64,000 nt of DNA from Sympetrum striolatum (GCA_947579665.1 OX388352.1:72888113-72952112), one strand, 5' to 3'. Shown: positions 30,551 to 43,430, counted from the first letter of the stretch. Notes: a model not told the origin generated them from the sequence alone. Numbers and translations: made by a program.

Positions 30551-32540
30551 GGGCCATATTATGTAACTTGTCGTTTTGGAAGCAGGTGGTTCGATTCCAA
30601 ATCCAACCGACTGGAGAGAAAACCGTGATCTCTCACCGACTCCGCCTCTAAATCCTATTCTGTAGCATCGTCGGGCAGAAAACAACCAAACCGACTGCCC
30701 CCACCCACTTTAAGGGGAAACATGCGAGCATTTCCAAAAATTCCTATAATATTAAAATTAATTTTGGCTAACCTCTTTCAACGCGTATATTTCTAATATG
30801 TGCATTAATCTCTCCTATGAACTTGGGACCTTTTGAGATACATTGGCTTTAGTAATGGTAAGTAATGTGTCATAATTTATTTATGTGAATACTTTGATAA
30901 AACCCATCTTGAACATACATGTAAACCAAAATGTTAACTCCAATTAGAGAATTTTCTTCATAGGGTACAGCAATATTTTTCTGGATTACCTTCAATTCCT
31001 AATAATTGAAGCATATTTTGGTTTATAAAAAAACAACGCCTAACCCAGAGTTCTAATACGTTATAATAGATTTGAATATCTTTATCAAAACATATAAAAA
31101 TATCAGCTGAGTTTCTGCCCGTTATTTGACGATTTGTATATTTGATTTTACGACATACAACGGGGGCGTGCGCCAAATCGGTGGTTGCTTGCAGGTGCCA
31201 AAGGGTCAGGTGGCGAGGCAACCACCTCAGGTGCCTCTCAGAGGGGGGCGCCTTCTTTCTTTCACTATCTTAGGAGAGGGATATTGGTATTCACAAACCC
31301 CTCCCCAAACCGGAGGAGCTTGAAAGTAAGGATGGAACAATGGTCCTTTACCTGTAGGCTCATTTACAACCCTTTTAAGTATTTCGCAGCTGTGGTTTTG
31401 AACAAACACATGCCTCTTATTTTCCCCAAGATTTTCTCTACATTCTAATAATACAAGATGTATGGAATTCCCTTCAATAAACCTCCAAAACTCAGTAACC
31501 TCGAGAATGTATCCGAAGGTATGAAGGAATCCTCCAATTCCATTCGCATTTTGTCAGAAATACTGTTCATTTGTATGCGTGCATTCATACAAGTGTCTAA
31601 TATAAGCACCAATATCATCTTTTACCATCCATTCATCTTTTGCGGACGCCTGGAATATCCAAGTGGAGCTATCGCCTGGAGTATCGCGTGGAATATCTAT
31701 GTTTAACATCATATCAGGTAAATAATTTCATTTATGTAATTATGGAATTTATGTATTTATGGAATATCTATGTTTAACATCATATCAGGTAAATAATTGT
31801 ATGTAAACTTCCAGGTCTCTTTATACTTAATTTGCTTCTAAGTACAGATATTTCAGTGTCCGTCTATTATGTTCTTCTTTCAATCGTGGATATCTTTTTA
31901 TCTAATTTCTTTTGCTAGATATCATTCACAATCGCGAAGGTATAATGTATTTACATTTGTTTTCTTGAGTATATCATTATGTAGAATAAGTAATATTATG
32001 CCTTTATTGAGAACTGAGTATGGAAATTAACTTCCTAAGGCAAAGTATAAAAAATTTGACCACCACGCAGAACTGTTCAGAATTCCTTGCACTTTTGTTA
32101 AATTTTGGCTTACTTTTTGTTATAACGCATTAATTGCGAAAATTTCTCATTTGGATACAAAATATATAGTTACGAAGAATAGTTCCAGTTTTGATCGGAA
32201 CAACTTTTTAGTATGAGAAAGACTGGAAAATTTGGGACGTTTGTCAGCGTTTGCTAATAAATAAACCTTTAAACAGTTTACAAAGTTAAGGGTATGATAA
32301 ATCTTAGACTCTACTCTTTATTTTAGGTGGGTTAAACAAACTACATTTGTATTAAACATTTAAAGAACTTAGGGGTAATATCGACCTCAAGCAACTAATT
32401 TAGGAACTTTTATAATGTTTATATTAAAGGGTTGTTTATCATGTTTAGTAAAAAATTAATATTACGATAGAAGCAGAGGTTTTATGAGTTTATCTGGCTA
32501 GTTTAGTTTTACTTGCTGAGTTTATCACAGATTTTTCTTC
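30551..32540. other. Intergenic stretch with scattered repeats
   Basis: No gene recognised. Contains a GC-richer patch with GGTTCGATTCC (30589), a hairpin-capable patch at 31180-31224 (GGTGGTTGC with GCAACCACC), and a 39-bp direct repeat listed separately. Confidence 0.5.
31690..31798 (+). repeat. 39-bp direct repeat
   Basis: The stretch starting TGGAATATCTATGTTTAAC occurs at 31690-31728 and again at 31760-31798 without visible change, 70 bp apart. Confidence 0.9.
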
Positions 32541-32559
32541 TCGCTTAAAATCTGAAGCT

Positions 32560-33494
32560 TTTTTTTAACCCTTTCCCTCTAACATGGATACTTGAAACTT
32601 GGCTATTAGATAGAGATTATCATTATATTTTATGTACGCTGTTTAACGTTTCGCTGATGGTCCTTTGTTCGATCCCAAAGAATCTTTTACATAACTCAAT
32701 TGATTTCTAATGGGGAAAACGGAATCCTATTTTAGGTCCTTCCCTGTACGATATAGACTTCAAACTTTGCAGTAAATAAGATCAAGTCCTACCAAATTAT
32801 ATTTTGTATTCACATCTACTAATAGGTTCGACACCAGGATCTCCAAATTTAGAAATTGCTACGATTTTTATGATTTTATTAAACTGTTTTCCGGTAACGT
32901 AGAAACTTAAAACTCGGCATGTGTATAGAGATAATAAATACATTTTATGTACGCTTTTTATCGTTCCCCTGACGGTCCTAGGTTCGATCCCAGAGAGCCG
33001 TTTACATTAACCTATGCATTTCATATGGGAATAACGGAGTCTTATTTCATGACCTTCCCGGTATGATATCGACTTCAAACTTTGCATTCAATTAGTTCAA
33101 GTCCTAGCAGGTTTTAATGTGAATTCACATCTACCAATAAGTCTAGGGTTCGAAACCTGGGGTCTCCAAAATTAGAAATTGCTACGATTTTTATGATTTT
33201 TTTTACCCTTCCTGATAACATAGAAACTAGAAACCCGGCGTATGAATAGAGATCATAAATAAATTTCATATACTCTGTGTAAGGTTTCCCTGATTGTCTT
33301 GGGTTCGATCCCAGATGGCCACTTACATGACTGTAAGATTTTCAAATGGGGATAAGAAAGTCTTATTTTAGGATTTTCTTGGTATGCTATCGAATTCAAA
33401 ATTTGAATTAAATAAGTTTTGTTTCAACCGGGGCCTTATATGTATTCACATCTTCTAAAAGATCATGCGTTTGACACCAGGCAGCTCTACTATT
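32560..33494 (+). repeat. B-box array element, left part (split by piggyBac)
   Basis: Plus-oriented array with GGTTCGA-type cores at 32668, 32827, 32983, 33149, 33304 and 33470, spaced 155-166 bp. The last sub-unit is cut by the piggyBac element at its TTAA target and resumes at 36432. Confidence 0.7.
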
Positions 33495-33498
33495 TTAA

Positions 33499-36427
33499 CC
33501 CTTAACCAGTGACGTGCAATTTTTGTCACACTACCAGTGACGTGCGGTCTGGGAGATCGCAATTTTTTAAATATCTTTAAAGTTACTAAATGACACATTT
33601 AACAATGTTTAAAAGCCTTAATAAACTAATCAGTTATTAAATAATTTGAATTCAAATTTAATTTTATGTTAATATGAACAAAATTACAATTATTAATCAT
33701 TTTACGAAGATAGTAAAAAATTTGAATGAAAAAAACATATCCTAGCAAAATAATGTCGCATATTAAAAATCAGGTGCCTATTTTTGTAGCAAAGCCTTTA
33801 ATGTATTTTTGGGATGATAATTGATAAAACTTTCTTGAAAAATATTTCATTTATTTTGTTTTTCATGGATTCTGCAAACGTTCGATATTACATTTTTCGT
33901 GAAAAATGTCCTGCCCCTCCATAGAAGCACAGCTCTTGCAAATTTTTTTTGTGCATTATAAAAATACCGGTTGTCTACATTTGGACCAACAGAAGGAGGT
34001 TTTTCGTTTTTTCCATGGAGGGCAAAGTCGGCAAGTCTTCCGCTTCTCTAGTTTATCTTCGAAATTTTGAGGTTTTTCAACTGTTAGGTTCAGAATTCGG
34101 CCTATATTGGCTCTTAATTGTGTGGGAATCTTGCTGTTTGACATTATCCTCTTTAATTGTGGCCTCACTAACTCCGCTGCAATGCATTTAATAAAATCGT
34201 ACCTATTCAGATACTTCTTGTCTTTTAGAGACTGCTGGAACACAAAAGAATTCACCAATGAAATGTCTAAAATCCTAAGAAACTCTGCCATTGGACATCT
34301 CCTTGTTCTTCGACTAGATGAGTAGCTGCTGCAACTTTTTATGTAGTGTATCCACTCCACCCTTGATTGAATTATAGAAAGCTATAATTTCAGGTTTCAT
34401 TGTCACGTCATCAGTGCTCTCTGTGGTGCATTGACGACACCAACCAAAGAGTCCTGTTTCTCTTTGGCACATGAGGAACTAGAGTCATGTTGCCGTATAT
34501 CCATACAACGAGGACTCTTTTGTGCCTTCTTTTGAAGGCCAGAACTCATTGGATATTTCCCTTTAATTTTTTCTTATCGTCCCGACATAGGTCAGTCCTT
34601 TCACCCTCAGCTTCTAAACCAGTTCAATTGAAGTGAACCAATTATCAGCTGTAATATTTCGATTGGAATGAAATATTGGCTCAGTGAGACGCGGAACTGA
34701 TTGCGTAGGTTTCGAAGTCTTATTGTCTTCCTCTGACAGACCTTTTCCGTTGGTACTTTTTCCGGCGTACAAATAGGCATTATACAAATAGCTATTCGAT
34801 GTATCCGTCAAACACATAATTTTGAGGCCATACTTAGCTGGCTTACTCAGGATGTACATTTTAAATCGGCACCGACCCCTGAAGGCAATTAACATTTCGT
34901 CAATACAAGTTGTTGTGCCCAGTGAATAGCAACAATGAGAATTTTTTACGAAATGAATTAACAAATCAGAAATTGGTGCAACTAGGTCACTTTCGTACCG
35001 GATGATTCGGTCTTCATGGTTATCAAACCGAAGACATAAAAGGAGAACAGCAAATCCTTGTCCATACATTACTAAACGAAAAATTTCCTTTCCCATGCCA
35101 TCTGCAGCAAAAGTACTACTAATACCTTCGTCGTTAGATTTAAATATTGCCGAATATATTAATAACTCAAGTAAAGCTCTTAACTCAACATAATCTAAAT
35201 CTTGGATTTCTGGCCTACTCTGGCATACTTTTCTCATAACTTCTGAAGTTTGACATTTGTCCAACACAAAATCAAATTTATTATATCGTCGTCAAAATTA
35301 AACGACCGAAAATGGAGAGGTTGCAGTTACCTATCTAGAGGTATAACAGATTGCTTCAAACCTGGTTTTTCCGCGACAATGTTATGCAGACGAGTGTAAA
35401 CGTTTCTCTTTGGCTCTTTAGAACTCTTATTTTCCCAGGCAATTGGTTTTCCTGCCGCCATATTTGCAAATTATTTTACAACAAAGATATGTTTTAGAAA
35501 GAAACGAACTTACTGAAAAAATACAACTCACATGATTCGTCTTTCAAAAGATCCGTGTATGCGATCCGTGTAGCAAGATGATTACTTGGCAACGAATAGA
35601 GCGAAACTAAAGAAAGCAGTTTGGGGAAAATCCGAGAAATACGTTTTCTTTCACATCTGGTCATGTACTGCTCGAACATTCGCCTCGGGTTTTCCCCAGG
35701 ATCACTCCACCCTTTCCATTGGGGGTCCATATTCCGCTGACAATATGCTTCACTAAAGGTCATTCATCCCAGGCACAAATGAGTAGTGGCAACAAAGAGA
35801 AATTCTCGCAGGATTTGGTTATTCTGAGTTTGCCGCCACTTCGGTCGCATCCGTAGTAAGTGACATTCTAGTGTCAGAATCACAGCGAAATATAAAGACG
35901 AAAAATTCGGTTCCATACACATAAGGTGTTTTAATGCAAGTATGATTTAATATTTTTCTAAAAAGATTTTTATTGTTGGAGTTGATATTATAAAATAACC
36001 AAAACAATCAGTATTCAGGATTACCTTCAGTATATCAGGACGACCTCAACATTAGCCTACTATCATAAAATCCATATATTTTGCCTAATTTATGCTTTTC
36101 AAATAGTAATAACAAATAAATGTGAAAATAATAAACAAATGTAATAAATAAAGTTAAATTTTGTAAGCCACCGTAATAATATTCATCCATATTACGAATT
36201 GAGTTTTCCCGAATTAGTGACGTGCGGTCTCTCAGACCGCGCATGAAATTAAATCGCAACTTAATAGAAATACAAGAAAGATAAATGAAATTCGAAGAAT
36301 TCTATATACTACGTAAAGGTATCTAAGAAGGTACCATAAATAACAGATTTGTTAAAAATCAAATAATTTTTTATTCACAATAAAAAAATCGCTGCGGTCT
36401 CTCAGACCGCACTTCACTGGTTAAGGG
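33499..36427 (-). mobile_element. piggyBac element with TTAA target duplication
   Basis: 2929 bp flanked by TTAA at 33495-33498 and 36428-36431. Terminal inverted repeats share CCCTTAACCAGTGA. Subterminal GCGGTCTCTCAGACCGC palindromes occur at the right end (about 36224 and 36394) with a related form, GCGGTCTGGGAGATCGC, near 33543. The flanking sequence joins across the element into one sub-unit of the B-box array. Confidence 0.9.
33956..35462 (-). pseudogene. piggyBac transposase, several stops
   Basis: Minus-strand transposase beginning MAAGKPIAWENKSSKEPKRN, through the long open part (MLDKCQTSE, DYVELRALLELLIY, IDEMLIAFRGRCRFKMYI), to a C-terminal cysteine-rich finger (CRLCPPWKKRKTSFCWSKC). 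The first two catalytic aspartates are present (IDEML; ADNWFTS) and the third appears in an unopened stretch (SIKGGVDTLHK). There are stops after the N-terminal part and between the second and third catalytic regions, so it is not active. N-terminal acidic sequence may extend to about 36007. Confidence 0.8.
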
Positions 36428-36431
36428 TTAA

Positions 36432-36484
36432 ACTTAAGGCGGGAGTTTCAAATTATTTATGATTCATTCAACTTTTACTCGTAT
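36432..36484 (+). repeat. B-box array element, right end
   Basis: Continues the array interrupted at 33494 and ends CAACTTTTACTCGTA, the terminus seen in the other copies. The array therefore ends about 290 bp upstream of the SSR4 start codon. Confidence 0.7.
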
Positions 36485-36699
36485 TCCTTATATTGCTCCC
36501 TCTCTCTCTCACACGAACAGCGCTGCCCCTGGATCGTCGCCCCCTGCCCCCCACCCCATGGTCGTATGCTCATTGCGTTTCACGCGTGTTTTGTTTCAAC
36601 GTGTTGGGGGTGTTGGGGATACAAGCGGTACGAGTCAGGCAAGTTGGCATTTCGTTTCGGATTCTGTGATACATGTGGCAGTGCTGTCGGTTAAGTTAC

Positions 36700-36720
36700 G
36701 ACGTGTCTTCATAGACGTGT
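36700..36720 (+). promoter_or_regulatory. Paired GACGTGT motifs upstream of SSR4
   Basis: GACGTGT occurs at 36700-36706 and 36714-36720, about 60-75 bp before the start codon. The ACGTG core is that of unfolded-protein-response elements, which would suit a translocon subunit. This is inference; the motifs could equally lie in the 5' UTR. Confidence 0.25.
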
Positions 36721-36776
36721 ACGATCATAGACTGTTCAACTTTACCGTCCGATTTTTACTCTCCTACATAGCCGAA

Positions 36777-37967
36777 ATGCATGTACACCTTAGTTGTTTA
36801 TTGTTGCTTGTGTCTCTTTTCTCTGTGAATTGTAAAACATGCACTAATCCAAATGTAGATGCCTCTGCATTTACCACGCAAGATGCCACTGTTCTCACCA
36901 ACATCGCCTATGTTTCCGAGTTTACTCTGAGGTGCTCCAACGGAGCTGAGAAAGATCATTTGCCTCTTTACGCTGAAGTCAATGGTAACATTCAGAATAT
37001 TTAAGGAACAATTTAGCCTATAAAGGAAAAAAAAATCAGTGAAGATAATTATTAAATTTTCAATTCTAGGTGTTACGCTTCCCACAGCAAGAATCGGCGC
37101 TGAGGGAAATGGGAGATATCAAGTAAGCTTCTATACTAAATTCTAATGTTTTTCGTTACGATTGATCTTGGATATTTCGATTTACACCGAATTTAAGTTT
37201 ATGACTTTCTCTAGTCAGCCAAAGTAAGTCATTTGGTGCATTTGCTTCTCTTTTTCTTCTCCAGTTTCTCATGTTTTTCGATGATTCTTCAAATATTTAG
37301 TCATTCTAGAGAATTCTGCTACTGCTTATAGAGCAGTGTTTCAGCGTCTTTGTTTTCCTCTATTCTGGTAAAACTGGATAATCAAAATATTTTCATATTA
37401 ATCAGGGAACGTCCTCTCGTTCGTTGACGAGGGCCAAATTACGGCTCTCGTAATTGAAAAGTTTGTTTTCTATAGCTAATGTTTCATTTCAAAAGTTCAC
37501 TCACTCGAAAGTCTGCGATTTATCAAAACTTTAACCATATGGTAGAAGATAGACCACCATATTTGTCTACAAGTTGTTACTAAAAATACCAACGACTGAT
37601 TTTCAGTATTCTTAGTGGCTCTTAGTTGATAAGGATATCGATTGTCTTTCTTGTTTGGAAACTCGTCATATCATTTGTATTTATTTAATACTGCCTGCTA
37701 TTTAAGGTGAGCTGGACAGAGGAAATAAGCAAGGCACACACTGGCGATGTTTCTGTCCATTTATTTGATGAAGATGGCTACGCTACTCTTCGGAAGCTTA
37801 TAAGGAATGGTGAAGATACCTCAGGTGCCAAACCTTTACTGACGATAATCGTAAACCACCCAGGGGCTTATCAGGGTCCGTGGGTCAACTCGGAGTTCAT
37901 GGCTGTTATGCTAGCTGCTCTAGTGTGGTATTTTGCATTCACTGCAAAATCTAAACTTTTAGCGTGA
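36777..37967 (+). CDS. SSR4: Translocon-associated protein subunit delta (TRAP delta)
   Basis: Three exons, 36777-36984, 37070-37122 and 37707-37967, with GT/AG borders (GTAACA; TTCTAG; GTAAGC; TTTAAG) and consistent phases, giving 173 residues, the usual length of the family. Residues 1-19 form a signal peptide (MHVHLSCLLLLVSLFSVNC). The luminal domain has C22 and C53, the pair expected to form the conserved disulphide, LYAEVNG, GRYQVSW, and GPWVNSE before the membrane span. The anchor is about 148-168 and the tail ends AKSKLLA, close to the AKSHIQA end of vertebrate SSR4. The protein is a subunit of the TRAP complex beside Sec61 in the ER membrane and assists translocation of secretory proteins. 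The frame is open upstream to 36459, but the ATG at 36777 directly precedes the signal peptide and has an acceptable context (GCCGAAATGC). Confidence 0.95.
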
Positions 37968-38482
37968 AAATTTTGTTAATGTGTGTGAACTTGTTTGTTA
38001 CTGAAAATGGTGAGTAAAAATGTGAGAATAATGTTGTTTCAGAAGTGTTTGTGGTCAAGTAACTGCTGCCATATTAGTATTTCTAATTTGTCCTCATGAC
38101 TTAGCTGATTTTTCCTTAACAGGTGGAAACTATTGTTTGACTATGCTTACAACTCGAAGTAGTAAATGAAAATACTAAAATATTTACTGATACATTTTTT
38201 GTATAAATTATTTTTCATGTTTCTGAAAATATTTGGTTGTATTGCATGGTGAAATAATTTGCAGTTATTCCTTCAAATCGGTTTATTTTGACGTGAAGTA
38301 TTCAAATGATATTAAAGTTCTATGGAAATTGTATTACTTTTATGCTAATAAGTTTGTTAGAACACATTATTTTGGCGTGATAATCGAGAAAATGGTATGA
38401 AATTATATGTATGGAATCCTTAACAATAGTGATTGCTCATTATTGAGAAGTGTAAGATGGAGTGTGAATGAAAGCAATTTTG

Positions 38483-38488
38483 AATAAA
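38483..38488 (+). terminator. Candidate SSR4 polyadenylation signal
   Basis: AATAAA about 515 bp after the SSR4 stop, followed by a GTTTTCCCATGTTGTATAT stretch. Another AATAAA at about 38577 is also possible. Confidence 0.35.
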
Positions 38489-38499
38489 TGAGATAAAAT

Positions 38500-40300
38500 G
38501 TTTTCCCATGTTGTATATTTTTACCACAATTTGTTAAATGTTCGAGCAAACAATTTTGGTCTGCTCATAAATAGAAAATAAAACCTAGTGCTATGGAGGA
38601 GAATTATTTTTGGCCTCAGTAATTCATTTTTTTACTTACGAATGAGGAGTAAATTGTCATTGTGGTACTCCTCATTTTTCACAATTTTTAGCCTCAATGG
38701 ATAAGCCAGCTGAGATGCTAGATAGGATGTAATGGTTTGAAATCTAATGACTAAATTTCACATCACGGTTTATTCGTACTGGTTGATAGACATTCCTAAA
38801 ATACTCTAAATAAAAATACGACTCACTAATATTTTTAAAATAAAAATTCCTAGTGTATGTACGTTTCAACTTCTGGTTTGCTCTTAGTATTGATATGAAA
38901 AACTTTTTGTTTCTTAATTAAGATGAATAGATCATCAATTGATGTATATTATGCAAATTCTAACCTCTTTGGGACACATCCCTTTGAATCATTTAGTAAG
39001 TGCTTCAAATTTGATGGTTTTAAGAATTGGTCTCTGCCAATTCTTGACAGATGAACTTTAGATGTTAAAATTTAATATTGTGATATTCTGATCATCAAAA
39101 ATTCTTTAAAATAATGTTTTAACACTGTTATACTTTTATTGTTTAAAGCATGGTTAATTTCATACACTTGATACTTTTTATTTTCAATCTGGAAAAAATC
39201 TTTAAAAAACAACGATGTGTTCTGTTTATGGAGAAAGTGGTTTCTCTACAGATGAAATATGCATCTCAACTTAAGTACTGGAGTTTTTTATCTCAGTACA
39301 AAATATTGTGAGACACCTTGCTGGTGGAGGAATCAGAACTCTGATTTAGGGATACATCATGATTCTCGAGGTGTGATTTCTAAGGGATATTTGAGATTTC
39401 AAATCTCACTTATGATTTTGTGATTGGTATAGGTTGTGCTTGACTGATGGAAAAGAATTTGGTTGATGGCTTTTCTTTTGCCACTCATTGATCATATGCT
39501 GAGAAAGCTTTGTTAGGGAATTCTTTCTAAATTCTGCTTACAAAAACAAACTTTTTAAGGTCTAATGGAAGGACACTTCGTACTTCCCATACTAATTCTA
39601 TTGAAGCCAACCGGATTTTATTTTGTATCCATGGAATCATCTTGTAACAACAAAGATATACTAAAATGCAGACCTTTCTAAATACTTATATTTAATGTTC
39701 AAAAAAGATTCAATTCAATTTACCTTAAATCCATTCCTGTTTTTGATATCACTCCTCAACCTAATTTGCAGAAATGGTAAGGTTGTAAAAGTTAAAAAAA
39801 GTAGCTTGCTGCTCATTACCTCAACTTTCCAGTGTAGTGTACTAATATATATATATATATATATATATATAGTGTACTAAAATATTTAAAGCTGAAAAAA
39901 ACCTTATTTGGTCAGAATCGTGAAAAAGTAGTTGCTAGCTATAAGCTATTTGAGTTAGACCCACAAATAATGAAGACCGAGTTGCCAAAATATGAGAGTT
40001 TTCTACCTGTTCCCATTCCTGAACCGCATAGAAGAATAACATGAGTGATGAGAGCACAATTAAATATGTTCCACATAAAATTCATATACATGTCCAGAAG
40101 TTGCATTCAAGCACTACTATGGAAAATATTATAAAATATGTGAGACAACAAACATGGGAGGGACAATTTGAATTAATTTACAGCAGAAAGAGTGGATGTT
40201 GAACAACTTAGTGTATCATGAGGTAGTTACGAGTAATTTATAATCTGAAAACAAGGAATTTAGGGATGTTTTCTACACCCTTCAATCTGGCTTCAACATG
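38500..40300. other. Intergenic, no gene recognised
   Basis: AT-rich. Holds a TA microsatellite at 39846-39871. Some of the first part may be SSR4 3' UTR if the distal polyadenylation site is used. Confidence 0.45.
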
Positions 40301-41100
40301 TGTTTGATTTTTCTTTGTAACTTTGCCTCCCTCTGTCTTAAGATTGTAGGTCAAAGTTTCTGTAAAATTTATAAACATTCAGTGACTTTGAAACAAAATT
40401 ACAGAACTGGTAGCGGTGATTCATAATGGAGCCATATTATGTGTTAGTGAGCATTGGATGTATGAAGATGATGAAACTTAATTGTTTTCATTTTGTGACA
40501 AGATTCTCACATGTTTATAAAATAGAGGGTTTACCATATTTGTTCATGAGCAAGAGGAATTTCACATTGAAAGAATTCATATTCCCATGGCAGAAAAAAA
40601 GTTGATTTCGTAGCTTGTAAACTTAAACTGATATGGAGTGAATTTGTATGAATTTTGTTGCATTGTTCCCATGTGATTTCATTCAGAAGTTGGTTTAACT
40701 TCTTTATAATGCATGTTGCTCAAATAAGTTTATAGTCTAAAATGGTGACTTAAATTGTAATTTTTTGACAGATTCTTCTCAGATTATTGAATTACATAAT
40801 CTTTTTAATTGTCTTGGTTTGAGATCATTGATATTAGACTCATTTTATATTTACAAATAGAACTTCACTTGATCATATAATTACTTGTTGTTTGTTCACT
40901 ATATGGTTGGAACTAATTTTCATTTATATTTAACTAGCCTTTTAGTTAGCCAAGTCAATCAGGGTCAAAAACTGAACAATGATTAAACCATGGCTTACTG
41001 CTGATAGAATTGAACCTTCAAGTGTAGTCCAAGGAAATGGTATACCCTAATTGATATGCAATTCACATGAAGATCATTCTGAGTAGATGAAAACCAAGAA
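40300..41100 (+). pseudogene. LINE endonuclease remnant
   Basis: In plus-strand frames with many stops: SEHWMYEDDET, then NGDLNCNFLTDSSQIIELHN, LFNCLGLRSL, and an SLDHII-like end followed by KPWLTA. These are the SEHW, GDLN and DHI landmarks of a LINE apurinic endonuclease and the start of the linker to RT. Heavily decayed. Confidence 0.5.
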
Positions 41101-42225
41101 AATCCTGTACTGTTAAATATTTCAACATTTCATGAACGAAGATTACTTATGGCTTCCATTAAACAATAGAAGCATGTAGTATCATTAGAAATATATTAGG
41201 AATAAATTCACTGAATGTTTATTAGATCTATATAATAAACAAAATAGCATTATCACTGATAAAAGTAACCATCAGCAACAAAATGAATACAATTTTAATT
41301 AGTCTAAAATAAAATAGAAGGTAAAATTATGGTTCACAAAGCTGAGCTTGCCTTTCAGTATATTTTTATGCAATACTCATGTTTTTATCATCCATACTAT
41401 AAAAAGTTACGTTTTTACTTTGAAAACTTAAGTACAAGGAACTTCATTGATATAGTCAAAAGATTGGATCATAAAGTCATTAATTAACAAAAAATAAAGG
41501 TGATAGAAATAGAACCGATAATTATATATGGATTCCTTTTGTTTTATTAGTTTTCAAAATTATTTACGTAATTTTCTATAATAGATTGAGTGTATACTTG
41601 GACATGTTCAAGATATTTTCCATTTCCCAGTGTGGCTGTTGTAAATGAATGTCTATCAAAACAGCAGCTTTTTTTAATCCTATGAATTTAATTACTCAAG
41701 TGATATACTTGCTTTATTTTTTAAATTTTCTCAGGCATTTCAAATTGTATCATTCCCTACTTTTGAATAAGGTTTACAAACTAGAAATCAGAGGTATAGC
41801 CTTCAACTGATTTATTCTTACTTATAAGATATCTAAAAGTGGAATTAAGTTTAAGGTAGGGAAGGACATTTAAGTGTCTGATAGAATTACTAATGGTATA
41901 TCATTGGATCTATATTTAGTCTATTTTTTTCTATTATTTGCTAATAACCGTTCATTTATAAATAATAATATAACCATTCAATCTATATTATTTACTAATT
42001 ACACAAATTTCAGATAAAGGTAAACACTCTCAATGAGAAATAATAATTTATTCATCACAAACAGGTAATACTACCCTATTACATGTGATATAATATACAA
42101 AAAGGAAAATAAATAAAATACATAAATATCACCGAAAAAGAAAAAAGAAACACATATATGAAAACAGAATTTAAAAAATAACAAAAATGGAATTGGACAG
42201 AACATAAAAGAAAGTAAGATATAAA
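41100..42225. other. AT-rich stretch, nothing clear
   Basis: No reading frame or repeat that I could support; it may be further decayed LINE sequence. Confidence 0.35.
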
Positions 42226-42800
42226 TCAAGAGGACAAAGTTGTATATAATTTATGCTTTAAAATTCTGGGAGAGTCATTGAAGTGGTCTATAAATTTGTT
42301 CCTCACTAGGATGTCATTTGTGGACCGCATCATACTGGTGAGTGGTTCATATTTGCAGGCATTCACTCTCCCAAAAGGACCACGGAAAAGAGCAGAATGC
42401 CTTGACCTCCTCGGGGGCACATTAAAATCAATCTTGGATAGAAGGGCTTCAGAATCAATAGTACCCAGAAGAAGATTTCTTAAAAATATAATGTCTGTAA
42501 CTGTTCTTCTTGTCTTCAGAGTTGTCAAATTAAAGCTACGGCAAATATCAGGATAATTATGAGCATTGAAATTAGGAATGTTTTCTTTCCAACAAAGCCA
42601 TTTGGAAAATCTAATTTGAATCTTCTCTAAGGCGTTGATGTGGGAAGAGCAGTGTGGATTCTAGATAATGCTACTATACTCAAGGATAGGGCGGACTATA
42701 GTGCAGAAGGATCTAATTATTGTATTGGTGGAAAAACTATGGAGGGTATTATGTTTTAGGAAACCTAAGAGGCGGTAACCTTTGCTACTGATAGATCTAA
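42226..42800 (-). pseudogene. LINE RT C-terminal remnant
   Basis: Minus strand: CTIVRPILEYSS, then RISKWL-type sequence, then LKTRRTVTDIIFLRNLLLGT, IDSEALLSKIDFNVPPRRSR, and a terminal stop. This is the typical region downstream of the RT in Jockey-group elements (RPxLEY, then DxxFLxxxLxGxID). The upstream RT core is missing. Confidence 0.65.
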
Positions 42801-43430
42801 CAAGTTCTTTAAATGTATACAATAAGATTCAAAAAGTTTCGAACAATGGTTTAGATTGGTTCAATGTGTACATTTTTGGTATTAATTTATAAATAACAGA
42901 CTAATTATATTTTTATGATGAATCCAATACCTTCTGTAGAGTCTGTGGAGAATAAATTATTTTATTTTAATATATATAATAATGAGTTGGAGCTAACCAT
43001 TATCTACCTTCTGTGAGAAAGTGATCTATTTTCTAAAGTTGATCAATAAAGTCAATGATGTGAGCGTAACAGGAGGATTCCTCTAGAATGTGTGCCATGG
43101 TGGCCTATTTATTATAAAATCGAAAAATTATAGATACTCTTCCACAGAATTTCATATTATTACTACCGACATATAAGGTTACTTAAAACCAACTACCATA
43201 CAATACATATTTAAGAAATCAGGGGAAGTAAGACAGGAAAGGCAATAGAGATGGAATGGGAGAAGTATCGGTAAGGGCTGAGAGGGTACATGGGGGAATA
43301 GGTGCTCATAAGTGAGGACCAATAAATTATGGAAAACTGACAAATGATTTTGAACTGTTCATGTGTGTGACTATGACTGTTGTTGGTTTGAATATGTTTC
43401 ATGAATGCAAATTGAATCCTCACTTTTAGC
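42800..43430. other. Spacer, nothing recognised
   Basis: AT-rich, with a purine-rich part at 43215-43310. No supported feature. Confidence 0.35.

Noticed and set aside
36459..36776. In-frame extension upstream of the SSR4 signal peptide.
   Set aside because: It would place about 106 low-complexity residues before the signal peptide and overlaps the end of a repeat; family length and the signal peptide support the ATG at 36777.
39695..39880. Small frame ending in an Ile-Tyr repeat.
   Set aside because: It runs into the TA microsatellite and has no recognisable sequence.
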